Below are positions 53,660 through 62,383 of a stretch of 62,383 nt of DNA, one piece after another. Position 1 is the first letter of the stretch. Every line of letters begins with the position of its first letter. The notes below the pieces were generated by a model. That model was not told the origin of the DNA, ran no database searches, and was given only the letters and a program-made list of their open reading frames with translations. A program made the translations under genes and the position numbers. This DNA comes from RUG12519 sp045649685 (GTDB taxonomy: Bacteria; Bacillota; Clostridia; Oscillospirales; Ruminococcaceae): contig JAZRQJ010000006.1 of the NCBI GenBank assembly GCA_045649685.1, positions 1 through 62,383 of the forward strand, written 5' to 3'.

Positions 53660-55472
53660 AATTGTTAGTTACTTTAAAACAAGCTTCAAAAAATTATTAG
53701 AAAAAATGAAATCAATCGATACTCTCTCAATACTCAAATTTGTTAAAAATATTTCTCAATATAAATTTGCTTTAATAGCTATCGCAATTTTGTCAATATT
53801 TTCCACTATAACATATGTTATAGGTCCAACTTTGTTAGGAAACGTAACAACCGAACTCTTTAATGGAATAACAGATAAAATTCAAAATGGAAATGATTTA
53901 GATTTAAGTGTAGTTCAAAACACCATTATAGTTCTAGTGATTTTATATATTTTTGGATTAATCTTTAGCATAAGCCAAAACTTACTTTTAACAAATGTAT
54001 CTCAAAAAATTTCATATGATCTCAAAAACAAATTATTTAACAAGTTAAACAAATTACCAATCAAAAGTATAGAAAACAAGAAAAATGGTGAATTTTTATC
54101 AATTATAACAATTGATGTGGAAACTTTAACTCAAAGTTTTATTCAAGCATTTAACCAAATAATAACTTCTATATTTATTATACCCGGAATAATAATCATA
54201 ATGTTTATTACAAATTGGATTATTGCTATTTTATCCTTAACCCTTTTAATTGTTTCTTTATTTATCACAAAAATAATTATGCAAAAATCTCAACATTGTT
54301 TCACTGAACAACAAAACGGTTTGGGCCATATTAATGCTCAAGTTGAAGAAACATATTCTAAGCAAAATGTAATCCAATCATTTAATAGTCAAAGTGTATT
54401 TAAAAGAAAGTTTAAAAAGCTCAATAAAAATATATATGAAAGCTCATGGAAATCTCAATTCTATTCTGGAATATTGTTCCCACTTGCTAGGTTTTTCAAC
54501 AACATCGTTTACCTAGTTGTAGCTATTGTTGGAGGAATTTTTGCTATCAATAATATGATTACAGTTGGAACAATACAAGCATTTATACAATATGTTAAAA
54601 TGCTATCCCATCCTCTCGAATCAATATCGCAAGTTATATCTCTATTGCAAACAACTGCGGCTGCATCTCGCAGAATTTTTGATGCTTTAGAATTGCCAGA
54701 AGTGTCTTCCGAAATACATCATGAAATTGATACTTCTAAAATAAAAGGCAATATTGAATTTTCACATGCTAATTTTGAATATACTCCAAATCAAAAAGTT
54801 ATAAAAGATTTTAGTATGAAAATTAAAAAGGGTGAAAAAGCTGCAATTGTTGGTCCAACAGGCGCTGGTAAAACTACAATTTCTAAGCTTTTATTAGCTT
54901 TCTATAAATTGCAAAGTGGATCAATTTTAATTGATAACAATGAAATATCAAAATTTGATAAAAATGATTTACGTAAAATGTTTGGCTTAGTTTTGCAAGA
55001 TGCTTGGATATTTAACGGAACAATCATGGAAAACATTAGATATGGTAACTTAAAAGCAACTGATGAACAAGTAATAGAAGCCGCTAAAGCCGTTAATCTC
55101 GATGAGTTCATAAAATCTCAACCTAACGGATATAACACAGAAATTTCTGAAGATTCAAATAATATTTCCGCCGGTCAAAAACAACTAATCTCAATTGCAC
55201 GAGTTATGCTATCAGATCCAAAAATGGTTATATTGGACGAAGCAACCTCTAACATGGATTCAAGAACTGAATTATTAGTTCAAAAAGCTATATTAAAATT
55301 AATTGAAAATCGCACTTGTTTAATAATAACTCATAAACTATCGACATTAAAAAATGTAGATAAGATGATAGTGGTTAATCACGGAGAAATTGTTGAAACA
55401 GGAACACACGATCAGCTCATACAAAAAGACGGTTTATATAAAAAAATTTTTAATTCTCAATTTAGCAATTAA
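53652..55472 (+). CDS. ABC exporter half-transporter B (partner of the upstream gene)
   Basis: This 606-residue half-transporter starts at GTG 53652, with GGGAGG 9 bases upstream, overlapping the previous stop. It has six membrane helices (about 40-330), Walker A GPTGAGKTT near 400, and a canonical Walker B VILDEATSNMD near 526, so it carries the catalytic Glu. Its signature is ISAGQKQ, a variant of LSGGQ. The two subunits thus make one degenerate and one full ATP site, as in TM287/288-type or BmrCD-type exporters. These move drugs or lipids, but no substrate is indicated here. Confidence 0.93.
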   Translation: MNKIVSYFKTSFKKLLEKMKSIDTLSILKFVKNISQYKFALIAIAILSIFSTITYVIGPTLLGNVTTELFNGITDKIQNGNDLDLSVVQNTIIVLVILYIFGLIFSISQNLLLTNVSQKISYDLKNKLFNKLNKLPIKSIENKKNGEFLSIITIDVETLTQSFIQAFNQIITSIFIIPGIIIIMFITNWIIAILSLTLLIVSLFITKIIMQKSQHCFTEQQNGLGHINAQVEETYSKQNVIQSFNSQSVFKRKFKKLNKNIYESSWKSQFYSGILFPLARFFNNIVYLVVAIVGGIFAINNMITVGTIQAFIQYVKMLSHPLESISQVISLLQTTAAASRRIFDALELPEVSSEIHHEIDTSKIKGNIEFSHANFEYTPNQKVIKDFSMKIKKGEKAAIVGPTGAGKTTISKLLLAFYKLQSGSILIDNNEISKFDKNDLRKMFGLVLQDAWIFNGTIMENIRYGNLKATDEQVIEAAKAVNLDEFIKSQPNGYNTEISEDSNNISAGQKQLISIARVMLSDPKMVILDEATSNMDSRTELLVQKAILKLIENRTCLIITHKLSTLKNVDKMIVVNHGEIVETGTHDQLIQKDGLYKKIFNSQFSN

Positions 55473-55480
55473 AAATCAAA

Positions 55481-55527
55481 AAATTCCTAACATGTTTTAA
55501 ATATATTGTTAGGAATTTTTATTTTTT
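55481..55527 (+). terminator. Terminator after the ABC exporter pair
   Basis: AAATTCCTAACA/TGTTAGGAATTT is a perfect 12-bp stem followed by TTATTTTTT. Confidence 0.9.
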
Positions 55528-55597
55528 CTAATTTGTGCTGATTAAAATTTCAATATATACCCAAAATAAAATAAAAAAGATTTTGGGAGGATATATA

Positions 55598-57016
55598 ATG
55601 ATTCCAAAGAATTTTTCAGAATGTATAGATCATTTTAATAAACTTATGAATATAGACAATAACTTCGATATTGTATACCGTCCAATAAAAATAGCTAACC
55701 GCAAAGCAGTATTATACTTTATAGATGGATTCTGCAAAACAGCAGAACTAAGAGCTATGCTTGAAATTATAATGCAAATATCAAACGATGACGTTTTTGA
55801 TAGCGCAACTGATTTTGCTAATAAATATATAACCGGAACTCAAGCTGTTGCAACCAGTGATGAAAATCAAATTATAACTACAGTGTTATCGGGAGAAACC
55901 GCATTATTTATTGATGGTTTTTCGGAAGCAATTTTAATTAACACCAGATCATATCCACAAAGAACGACATCTGAACCTGACAAAGACAAAGTTTTTAGAG
56001 GTTCGCGTGACGGATTTGTTGAATCTATAATTCTAAACACTGCACTAATTCGTCGAAGAATTAGAGATCCCAGACTAATTTTTGATCATATGCAAGTTGG
56101 CAGTCAATCAAAAACAGATGTTGCTCTTTGTTATATTAAAGGAAAAGCTGATGTATCCCTTCTAAATAAAATCAAAGAAAAATTAAAAACAACAAAAGTA
56201 GAATCACTAACAATGAATCAAGAAAGTATTGCTGAATTGCTACAACCCAAACAATGGCGAAATCCCCTGCCAAAATTTAAGTTCACCGAAAGACCTGATG
56301 CCGCTGCAGCTCACGTGTTCGAAGGAGATATTGCCATAATTGTAGACAATTCACCGGCTGTGTTAATCGTTCCAATAACTATTTTCTCAATAATGGAAGA
56401 AGCTAATGACTTTTATTTTCCCCCTGTTATTGGAACATATCTCAAACTTACAAGAGCAATAGTAATGATTTTAACCGCCATAATAACCCCACTATGGTTG
56501 TTAGTTATTCAAAACCCACAAATTGTTCCAGAACATTTAAATTTTATTCTAACAACGGATGACACACAAGTTCCTTTGGTAATTCAGCTCTTAATCTTAG
56601 AAATTGCAATAGATGGCTTAAACCTAGCCTCGTTAAATACACCAAATATGTTAGTTTCTTCACTATCAATACTCGCCGCAATTATAGTTGGAGATTATGC
56701 CGTAGAAAGTGGATGGTTCAGTTCTCAAGCTCTTCTATACACAGCATTTGTTTCCCTCTCCAGCTTTGCACAACCAGGATATGAACTCGGATATGCATTA
56801 AAATTCATTAGAATGTTCTTACTAATTTTAACCGGCACATTAGGACTAATGGGTTTCATAATAGGTTGTGTAATAACATCTGTAGTAATATTGAGAACAA
56901 AAACACTTTCTGGAAAAAGCTATCTATATCCACTAATTCCATTTGACTGGAAAAAATTAAGACAACATCTTTACAGAGCATCTTTATCGGAAAAACAAAA
57001 TAACAATAAATACTAA
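55598..57016 (+). CDS. GerA/SpoVAF-family spore germination protein
   Basis: This 472-residue membrane protein is of the GerA-A/SpoVAF family. It has soluble N-terminal domains (about 1-230), including the family stretch TSEPDKDKVFRGSRDGFVES near 127-146 and RRIRDPRL, then four or five membrane helices and a short tail. I chose the ATG at 55598 (MIPKNFSEC), with GGGAGG 9 bases upstream. No gerB or gerC partner follows, which favours the SpoVAF type (linked with dipicolinic acid channel function and germination) over a germinant receptor subunit. Confidence 0.88.
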   Translation: MIPKNFSECIDHFNKLMNIDNNFDIVYRPIKIANRKAVLYFIDGFCKTAELRAMLEIIMQISNDDVFDSATDFANKYITGTQAVATSDENQIITTVLSGETALFIDGFSEAILINTRSYPQRTTSEPDKDKVFRGSRDGFVESIILNTALIRRRIRDPRLIFDHMQVGSQSKTDVALCYIKGKADVSLLNKIKEKLKTTKVESLTMNQESIAELLQPKQWRNPLPKFKFTERPDAAAAHVFEGDIAIIVDNSPAVLIVPITIFSIMEEANDFYFPPVIGTYLKLTRAIVMILTAIITPLWLLVIQNPQIVPEHLNFILTTDDTQVPLVIQLLILEIAIDGLNLASLNTPNMLVSSLSILAAIIVGDYAVESGWFSSQALLYTAFVSLSSFAQPGYELGYALKFIRMFLLILTGTLGLMGFIIGCVITSVVILRTKTLSGKSYLYPLIPFDWKKLRQHLYRASLSEKQNNNKY

Positions 57017-57026
57017 ATATACAACA

Positions 57027-57061
57027 AAAAATAAGAATGTAGAAATATACATTCTTATTTT
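57027..57061. terminator. Bidirectional terminator between the GerA-type gene and the dehydrogenase gene
   Basis: AAATAAGAATGTA/TACATTCTTATTT with flanking A and T runs, between convergent genes. Confidence 0.88.
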
Positions 57062-57080
57062 CTATTTAATATTTAAAAAC

Positions 57081-58043
57081 TTAAAATTTAACTTTGTGGC
57101 ATAAATCACGAATAATCGTACAAGAACTATCTAAAGACTCTTTTTCTTTATCAGTTAAATCTAACTCAAATATAGTTTCTACCCCTCTTCTTCCCACAAC
57201 ACAAGGAAGACCTATATAAACATCTTCCTGACCATATTGTCCAGTTGGCATAACAGACAATGTTAAAATAGACCTCTCATCAGATAAAATAGCACGTGTT
57301 ATTCTCTTTAAAGCCATACCTATACTATAATATGTTGCTCTTTTTGCCTTAATTATGTTAGCGGCAACATTTTTTACTTCTAGTGCAATATCACTCATTT
57401 CGTCAAAGTTATATCTACCGTTACTTTGTTCGCAAATTCTCTTAAGTGAACTCGTTCCAACTTTTGCTTGAGACCAAGGCACAAACCCACTATCCCCATG
57501 TTCGCCAATAACATAAGCATGAACATTTCTTGGATCCACATTAAAATAATCACTAAGTAAATAACGCAGTCTTGATGTATCTAAAGCTGTTCCACTCCCA
57601 ATAATACGTCCTGGCGCCAATCCAGAAAGTTTTTGAGTGACATATGACATAACATCAACAGGGTTAGTTGCAATTAAAAAGCATCCATCAAAACCCGATT
57701 CCATAATCGGTTCAATAATAGATTTAAAAATTTCAACGTTTTTACTAAGCAAATCCAAACGAGAATCTCCTGGCTTTCTTGGAACGCCTGCACATATTGT
57801 TACAATATCAGCGTCCGCACAATCTTTATAATCCCCAGCATATATTTTCATATTTCCATTGGAAAAAGCTAACCCATGGTTTAAATCCATAGCCTCTCCC
57901 CAAGCCTTCTTTTTATCTATATCTATTAATAGCAATTCATCACAAATATTATTTGAATTTAACATAGAGTATGCATAGCTCATTCCAACCATACCAGTTC
58001 CAACTAATGCAACTTTTCTTTTGCCAAATCTTTGACACAACAC
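57081..58043 (-). CDS. LDH-fold 2-hydroxyacid dehydrogenase; malate-type specificity residue
   Basis: This NAD-dependent enzyme has 320 residues and would normally be called L-lactate dehydrogenase. Seen are the Rossmann loop GTGMVG, the catalytic pair in DTSRLR and IGEHGDSGFVPWS (His), and the Arg of SRLDLL. The specificity loop reads AGVPRKPGDSR: Arg (residue 89; position 102 in LDH numbering) replaces the Gln of true lactate dehydrogenases and matches malate dehydrogenases. Other positions, such as ATYYSIGMA, are LDH-like. Preference for oxaloacetate/malate is therefore likely. I prefer GTG 58043 as start, 11 bases after GGAGG; TTG 58061 overlaps that site. Confidence 0.88.
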   Translation of the reverse strand: MLCQRFGKRKVALVGTGMVGMSYAYSMLNSNNICDELLLIDIDKKKAWGEAMDLNHGLAFSNGNMKIYAGDYKDCADADIVTICAGVPRKPGDSRLDLLSKNVEIFKSIIEPIMESGFDGCFLIATNPVDVMSYVTQKLSGLAPGRIIGSGTALDTSRLRYLLSDYFNVDPRNVHAYVIGEHGDSGFVPWSQAKVGTSSLKRICEQSNGRYNFDEMSDIALEVKNVAANIIKAKRATYYSIGMALKRITRAILSDERSILTLSVMPTGQYGQEDVYIGLPCVVGRRGVETIFELDLTDKEKESLDSSCTIIRDLCHKVKF

Positions 58044-58187
58044 TATCTTATTTCCCTCCAAAAATCAAAATTTTTATTTTTCCATACAAACAAATCAAAA
58101 AGCTCTCATATTCTCACTATACTCATTTTTAAAAACAACTATTATACATTCTACACTATATATTTTTTTTATTCAACCCTCAGATCT

Positions 58188-59156
58188 TTAATTTTGATTT
58201 TTCAATATATCATCAACCAACATTAATAGTTCAGAAAAAGACACCAATCTACTACATCTTTCTCTATATTTAGCAGCATCTCGAATACCATATAAATATC
58301 TAATAGCATGTGCTCTAGCCTGTTTCATTCCAACTTCTTCACCCTTATCCTCACAAATTAAAGCAATATGTTTTTTCATAATTTCCATTCGCTCAGCAAC
58401 AGTCGGATCTGCCTCATATTTTCCTGTTTTTAAATAGGTCGAAATTTGTTTGAACAGCCAAGGCCTTCCAAAGCTACCTCTCCCCACCATTATCAAATCT
58501 GCACCTGTAAAATCATACATATCCTTTGCAGTTTCCGGACTAACAATATCTCCATTCGCTATAACTGGAATGTTTAAGCTTTTTTTAACCTGTGCAATTA
58601 TATTCCAATCCGCTTTGTTACTATACATATCTGCTTTTGTTCTACCATGAATTGTTAATGCACTAACTCCACAATCCTGCATCCTCTTAGCAAAGTCAAC
58701 AGCATTTACACTATCATTATCCCAACCTTTTCTTATTTTTACCGTCACTGGAACAGATGAATTTTTAACAACACACTTCGCAATTTGCTCTGCTAACTTT
58801 GGATTTTTCATCAACATGCTTCCACTGTTATTCTTTGTAACCTTAGGAACAGGACAACCCATATTTATATCTATAATATCTGGCTTAAATTCTAAAACCT
58901 TTGGTAAAGCTTTTTCAAAATACTCCGGCTCACCTCCAAAAAGTTGAACTGCCATTGGCCTTTCCTTCTCTGTTACAGTAATTAAATCTAAAGCCTTATC
59001 TGGACTAAAACAGAGCCCCTTAGCCGATACCATCTCTCCAACTACATAACAAGCTCCAAATTCTTTACAAATAGTGCGGTATGCTCGATCGGCAACAGAT
59101 GCCATCGGCGCAAGAGCTGCCGTTTTTTCTATGCTCACACTACCTATTTTTAACAT
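58188..59156 (-). CDS. dusB: tRNA-dihydrouridine synthase, DusB type
   Basis: This FMN enzyme reduces uridines in the tRNA D-loop. It has 322 residues starting at ATG 59156 (MLKIGSVSIEKTAALAPMAS). Motifs: the FMN-binding APMASVADRAYR, DINMGCPVPKVTKNNSGSML with the catalytic Cys near 100, TIHGRTKADMYSNKADW, and GADLIMVGRGSFGRPWLF near the phosphate site. The start was chosen because GGGG lies 7 bases upstream and the N terminus then fits the family. In Bacillus the homologue neighbours lysS; here it is alone. Confidence 0.94.
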   Translation of the reverse strand: MLKIGSVSIEKTAALAPMASVADRAYRTICKEFGACYVVGEMVSAKGLCFSPDKALDLITVTEKERPMAVQLFGGEPEYFEKALPKVLEFKPDIIDINMGCPVPKVTKNNSGSMLMKNPKLAEQIAKCVVKNSSVPVTVKIRKGWDNDSVNAVDFAKRMQDCGVSALTIHGRTKADMYSNKADWNIIAQVKKSLNIPVIANGDIVSPETAKDMYDFTGADLIMVGRGSFGRPWLFKQISTYLKTGKYEADPTVAERMEIMKKHIALICEDKGEEVGMKQARAHAIRYLYGIRDAAKYRERCSRLVSFSELLMLVDDILKNQN

Positions 59157-59420
59157 ACACACACCCCACACACAAATATCCACTTAATTATATCTTATTA
59201 AATATTAAGTTGCAAATTAAAACCCAATAGAAGTCAATTTTTGTCACACTTTTCGTGTTATAAAAACCATCTTTTTTTGTTAATATTTAAACTATAAAAA
59301 ATTCCAAAAATTCATTTTTTACCCATATATTCTCATTTTATGAATTTAAATATTTTAAAATTAAACAAAAAAATATATTCTAATTTAAATTTTTATTCAA
59401 TAATGTACATGATTAATTTG

Positions 59421-59449
59421 TTGACAGATTAAACCACAAATATTATAAT
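59421..59449 (+). promoter_or_regulatory. Promoter of guaB
   Basis: A perfect TTGACA, 17 bases and a perfect TATAAT, about 80 bases before the start codon. The rest of the gap upstream (59157-59420) is very AT-rich and holds nothing I can name; I saw no purine riboswitch. Confidence 0.85.
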
Positions 59450-59533
59450 ATTATAATAATTACGTAGCATTATCGTTTGCTCATGATGTCTATTTAATGT
59501 TTAATTATTTTGCTTTTATGAAAGGAAGATTCT

Positions 59534-61042
59534 ATGGCTTTTTATTATAAAGAACCTTCAAGAACTTTTAGTGAGTATCTTTTGGTTCCAGGTTATTCTT
59601 CAAAAGAGTGTGTTCCACAAAACGTTTCATTAAAAACTCCTCTTACAAAATTCAAAAAAGGTGAAACTCCTTCTATTTCCTTAAACATCCCGATGGTTTC
59701 TGCTGTAATGCAATCAGTTTCAGATGATAATTTGGCTGTTGCTCTTGCACGTGAAGGTGGTATATCATTTATATACTGCTCTCAGTCTATAGAAGATCAA
59801 GCTGCAATGGTTGCTCGCGCAAAAAGCTTTAAAGCTGGTTTTGTAAAAAGTGATAGCAGCATATTGCCCGATGCTACACTTAGAGACGTTCTTAAATTGA
59901 AAAAACAAACTTCACATTCTACAATGCCAGTTACTCATGATGGCACACCAAATGGAAAACTACTTGGAATAGTAACTAGCCGAGATTATAGAATTAGCAG
60001 AATGTCTTTAGACACAAAAGTAAGTGAGTTTATGACTCCTTTTGATAAATTAGTTTATGCAAAAAAAGGAATAACTCTTTCAGAAGCTAATGACATTATA
60101 TGGGATAATAAATTAAATTCTATTCCAATAGTAGATGAAGACCAACATCTTTGTCATTTCGTTTTCAGAAAAGACTATGATTCTCACAAGAAAAATCCAC
60201 TAGAATTGTTGGACAATTTAAAAAGATATATGGTTGGTGCTGGTGTTAACACTCATGACTTTGAAGAAAGAATTCCTGCATTGGTTGATGCTGGTGCTGA
60301 TGTGCTTTGTATAGATTCATCCGAAGGTTATACAGAGTGGCAAAAGATGACAATAGACTTTGTTAGAGAAAAATATGGCGATAGTGTTAAAATTGGAGCT
60401 GGAAATGTTGTAGATCGTGAAGGATTTAGATTTTTAGCTGAATGTGGAGCGGACTTTATAAAAGTCGGTATTGGCGGAGGATCGATATGCATCACCAGAG
60501 AAACTAAAGGTATTGGTCGCGGTCAATCTTCAGCTTTGATAGAAGTAGCTGCAGAAAGAGATGCTTATTATAAAGAAACTGGAATATATATTCCAATATG
60601 TTCTGACGGTGGTATAGTTTACGATTATCACATTACTTTAGCTTTGGCTATGGGTGCCGATTTCGTAATGTTAGGAAGATATTTTGCAAGATTTGATGAG
60701 AGTCCTACAAACAAAGTATCAATAGACGGTAGTTACGTTAAGGAATATTGGGGCGAAGGATCTAACAGAGCAAGAAACTGGCAAAGATATGGTGTGGACG
60801 AAGAAAAAGGCCTAACTTTTGAAGAAGGTGTTGATTCATACGTACCATATGCTGGAAGTCTACACAGCAACGTTCAACAAACAACAACAAAAATAAAATC
60901 TACCATGTGTAATTGCGGCGCACTATCAATTAGTTCTTTGCAAAAAAATGCAAAATTAACAGTCGTATCTTCAACTTCAATAGTAGAAGGTAGCGCTCAC
61001 GATGTTACTTTAAGAAACAGCAATGTTAAAGTGCATAACTAA
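59534..61042 (+). CDS. guaB: IMP dehydrogenase
   Basis: This enzyme oxidises IMP to XMP, the first committed step of guanine nucleotide synthesis. It has 502 residues forming a TIM barrel with a two-CBS-domain insert (about 100-220; LLGIVTSRDYRIS, MTPFDKLVYAKKGITLSEAN). The catalytic loop GIGGGSICITRETKGIGRGQ holds the active-site Cys319. The late EYWGEGSNRARNW matches the mobile flap. GAAAGGAAG precedes the ATG. Sequence details resemble the longer IMPDH form found in some Clostridia and protists rather than the E. coli type. Confidence 0.93.
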   Translation: MAFYYKEPSRTFSEYLLVPGYSSKECVPQNVSLKTPLTKFKKGETPSISLNIPMVSAVMQSVSDDNLAVALAREGGISFIYCSQSIEDQAAMVARAKSFKAGFVKSDSSILPDATLRDVLKLKKQTSHSTMPVTHDGTPNGKLLGIVTSRDYRISRMSLDTKVSEFMTPFDKLVYAKKGITLSEANDIIWDNKLNSIPIVDEDQHLCHFVFRKDYDSHKKNPLELLDNLKRYMVGAGVNTHDFEERIPALVDAGADVLCIDSSEGYTEWQKMTIDFVREKYGDSVKIGAGNVVDREGFRFLAECGADFIKVGIGGGSICITRETKGIGRGQSSALIEVAAERDAYYKETGIYIPICSDGGIVYDYHITLALAMGADFVMLGRYFARFDESPTNKVSIDGSYVKEYWGEGSNRARNWQRYGVDEEKGLTFEEGVDSYVPYAGSLHSNVQQTTTKIKSTMCNCGALSISSLQKNAKLTVVSSTSIVEGSAHDVTLRNSNVKVHN

Positions 61043-61074
61043 ATAAAACACATTAAATTTTAATAATATTTATA

Positions 61075-61117
61075 AAAATAGAGAAACCTTAGTAATAACT
61101 GAGTTTCTCTATTTTTT
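61075..61117 (+). terminator. Terminator after guaB
   Basis: AAAATAGAGAAAC/GTTTCTCTATTTT is a perfect stem with a 15-base loop and a T run. Confidence 0.9.
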
Positions 61118-61187
61118 ATGATTATATTGACTATGTAAAATTCTCATATTATAATCTCTATACTACAATAAAAATAGGAGTGAAATT

Positions 61188-61958
61188 ATGATATTAAGAG
61201 GAAATGTATTTTCAACAAAATTAGAAATGGAAACAGAAATATCCATTTTATTTTCTAGCAAATTTGACAGAAATAAAGACTTTAAGGTGATTTACCTGCT
61301 TCACGGAATGTGCGGAGATAGCAACAACTGGATTGATTACACTATGCTGCCAATTTATGCTAACAACTATAATGCAGTTTTTATTATGCCAAGCATTGTA
61401 AGAAGTTTTTGTTCAAACATGAAATATGGTCAAAAATACTTTAGTTACATAACAGAAGAACTCCCAGAAATATGCAAAAATATGTTTAACATATATGCAA
61501 AAAAAGAAAACACAATTATAATGGGAAATTCAATGGGAGGGTATTCAGCGATAAAATGTGCGTTATCTAAGCCTGAATTGTATGGATATTGTTGTGCGTT
61601 CTCATCAGCATGCTTATTCATGAAAGAGGATTTAGCAAATCATCCAACTACGGAATCTTTTCAAAAAGATTATGGTGAACAACTGTTACGGGATTTTCAG
61701 GCAATTCTTGGAGAAAATCTTCAATGGAATCCTGAAAATGAAATTTTATCCTTAGCACAAAAAATAAAATCTTCAACAAAACCAATAATTTTCTGTTCTT
61801 GTGGCACTGATGATGCAATGAGAATATCTAACCAACGATTTGCCTCTTATATGAAAGATCTTGAATTTAATTTTACATATGAAGAATGGTCCGGCAATCA
61901 TGATTTTTATTTTTGGAATGAAGCTTTAAAAAAATCCTTGGAAAAAATATTCCAATAA
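61188..61958 (+). CDS. Esterase D/tributyrin-esterase-like alpha/beta hydrolase
   Basis: This 256-residue alpha/beta hydrolase is of the PF00756 (esterase D, S-formylglutathione hydrolase) group. The nucleophile elbow is GNSMGGYSA (Ser near 115), the acid lies in CGTDDAM near 204 and the His in GNHDFYFWNEA near 234. The oxyanion segment is YLLHGMCGDSNNW near 36-48. It has no signal peptide, so it is cytoplasmic. The substrate is unknown; acetyl esters of sugars or short-chain esters are typical. Confidence 0.9.
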   Translation: MILRGNVFSTKLEMETEISILFSSKFDRNKDFKVIYLLHGMCGDSNNWIDYTMLPIYANNYNAVFIMPSIVRSFCSNMKYGQKYFSYITEELPEICKNMFNIYAKKENTIIMGNSMGGYSAIKCALSKPELYGYCCAFSSACLFMKEDLANHPTTESFQKDYGEQLLRDFQAILGENLQWNPENEILSLAQKIKSSTKPIIFCSCGTDDAMRISNQRFASYMKDLEFNFTYEEWSGNHDFYFWNEALKKSLEKIFQ

Positions 61959-62015
61959 ATCTCATAGAAGTATCTTACAATATTCTAAAAATTCTTATTG
62001 TAAATTTTTGCAAAA

Positions 62016-62045
62016 CAAAAAAGCCCTATATTTTGGGCTTTTTTC
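62016..62045. terminator. Terminator after the esterase gene and the tRNA cluster
   Basis: AAAAAAGCCC/GGGCTTTTTT hairpin with flanking A and T runs; it lies between the esterase and the convergent tRNA genes. Confidence 0.88.
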
Positions 62046-62064
62046 TATACCGACATTAATCTAA

Positions 62065-62155
62065 TGGCGGAGATGGAGAGATTTGAACTCTCGCGCCGAT
62101 TACTCGACCTACTGCATTTCGAGTGCAGACCCTTCAACCACTTGGGTACATCTCC
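62065..62155 (-). tRNA. tRNA-Ser (anticodon CGA)
   Basis: A 91-nt class II tRNA with a long variable arm and encoded CCA. The acceptor GGAGATG/CATCTCC is fully paired with discriminator G, as expected for serine. The anticodon stem CTGCA/TGCAG encloses CTCGAAA, anticodon CGA (reads UCG). Confidence 0.95.
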
Positions 62156-62162
62156 AAAAAAA

Positions 62163-62238
62163 TGGAGCTGCTAACCGGATTCGAACCGGTGACCTCATCC
62201 TTACCAAGGATGTGCTCTGCCACCTGAGCCATAGCAGC
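62163..62238 (-). tRNA. tRNA-Thr (anticodon GGT)
   Basis: A 76-nt cloverleaf with encoded CCA, acceptor GCTGCTA/TAGCAGC, and anticodon stem CATCC/GGATG with loop TTGGTAA (GGT, reads ACC and ACU). Confidence 0.96.
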
Positions 62239-62251
62239 AAACACAAAAAAA

Positions 62252-62327
62252 TGGCTCCCCCTGTTGGACTCGAACCAACGACCCTGCGGTTAACAGCCGC
62301 ATGCTCTACCAACTGAGCTAAGGAGGA
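62252..62327 (-). tRNA. tRNA-Asn (anticodon GTT)
   Basis: A 76-nt cloverleaf with encoded CCA, acceptor TCCTCCT/AGGGGGA, and anticodon stem TGCGG/CCGCA with loop CTGTTAA (GTT). It is transcribed ahead of tRNA-Thr and tRNA-Ser; a promoter probably lies beyond the window edge. Confidence 0.96.
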
Positions 62328-62383
62328 ACATATAAAAGCCAAAGGAAAAAATAAAGTGGCATAGTAACAAAAAAGGTGGCAGG

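Noticed and set aside
59157..59533. Possible purine riboswitch before guaB
   Set aside because: I found none of the conserved purine-aptamer loops; the leader after the promoter is only about 80 bases and unstructured by eye.
62083..62342. Frames of 77 codons on both strands over the tRNA cluster
   Set aside because: They are translations of tRNA genes, a well-known false call.
1..62383. CRISPR arrays, insertion sequences, prophage or attachment sites
   Set aside because: No regularly spaced repeats, transposase, integrase or phage structural genes were seen, and gene content is core throughout.

Overview
The window is AT-rich (about one third G+C by eye) and reads as chromosome of an endospore-forming, anaerobic Firmicute of the class Clostridia. 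The evidence is a SpoIIQ-like M23 peptidase, a GerA/SpoVAF-type spore germination protein, RicT (YaaT), YifB, ThiI with its NifS partner, a GlgC/GlgD pair, Firmicutes-style GGAGG ribosome binding sites, frequent GTG and TTG starts, and sigma-A promoters of the TTGACA-17-TATAAT type. Almost all of it is core or housekeeping DNA. I see no prophage, insertion sequence, CRISPR array or defence island.

Layout. 1-9.4 kb: end of an RluA-type pseudouridine synthase, tRNA-Leu, a secreted helical-repeat protein of unknown function, yifB, an LCP cell-wall ligase, nifS-thiI, cinA and a YhfC membrane protease. 9.4-14.4 kb: a CUT1 sugar ABC importer (two permeases and a binding lipoprotein) divergent from an MsmX/UgpC-type ATPase, with a 675-bp control region rich in dyads and repeats between them. 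14.4-22.2 kb: a minus-strand block with ddl, a DUF1934 gene, argS, an Orn/Lys/Arg decarboxylase, holB, ricT, a two-cluster ferredoxin and a YitT protein. 22.4-26.3 kb: rpmG-secE-nusG-rplK-rplA, then a separate rplJ-rplL unit with its own promoter and an L10 leader/attenuator. rpoBC does not follow. 26.4-36.8 kb: GTP-type PEP carboxykinase, two overlapping half-length TauE genes, a probable 6S RNA (minus strand, about 29.05-29.26 kb), a DUF1292 gene, a lone MazF/EndoA, murC, an AI-2E family transporter, a DUF1624 acyltransferase-like protein, a Nudix hydrolase, an M14 carboxypeptidase and SpoIIQ. 36.9-42.7 kb: a glgB-glgC-glgD-glgA glycogen synthesis operon. 43-51.4 kb: a CmpB-like membrane protein, proB-proA, a histidine phosphatase, an XRE regulator with candidate operators, mtnN and ung back to back, a PrsA-like lipoprotein and a Cof phosphatase. 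51.4-62.4 kb: a heterodimeric ABC exporter, the GerA/SpoVAF protein, an LDH-fold dehydrogenase with a malate-type specificity residue, a tRNA-dihydrouridine synthase, guaB, an esterase and a tRNA cluster (Asn, Thr, Ser).

The genes fit a fermenting, glycogen-storing sporeformer: sugar is imported by the CUT1 system and stored through GlgC/D/A/B. PEP carboxykinase plus a malate-type dehydrogenase could form part of a PEP-oxaloacetate-malate branch. No clearly new multi-gene system is visible. The most interesting signals are local: the probable 6S RNA, an LDH scaffold with Arg at the residue that sets malate/lactate preference, tandem 24-bp repeats in the leader of the sugar transporter operon, a six-codon upstream ORF at a TauE gene, the secreted repeat protein, and a 30-bp divergent mtnN/ung junction with back-to-back ribosome binding sites.
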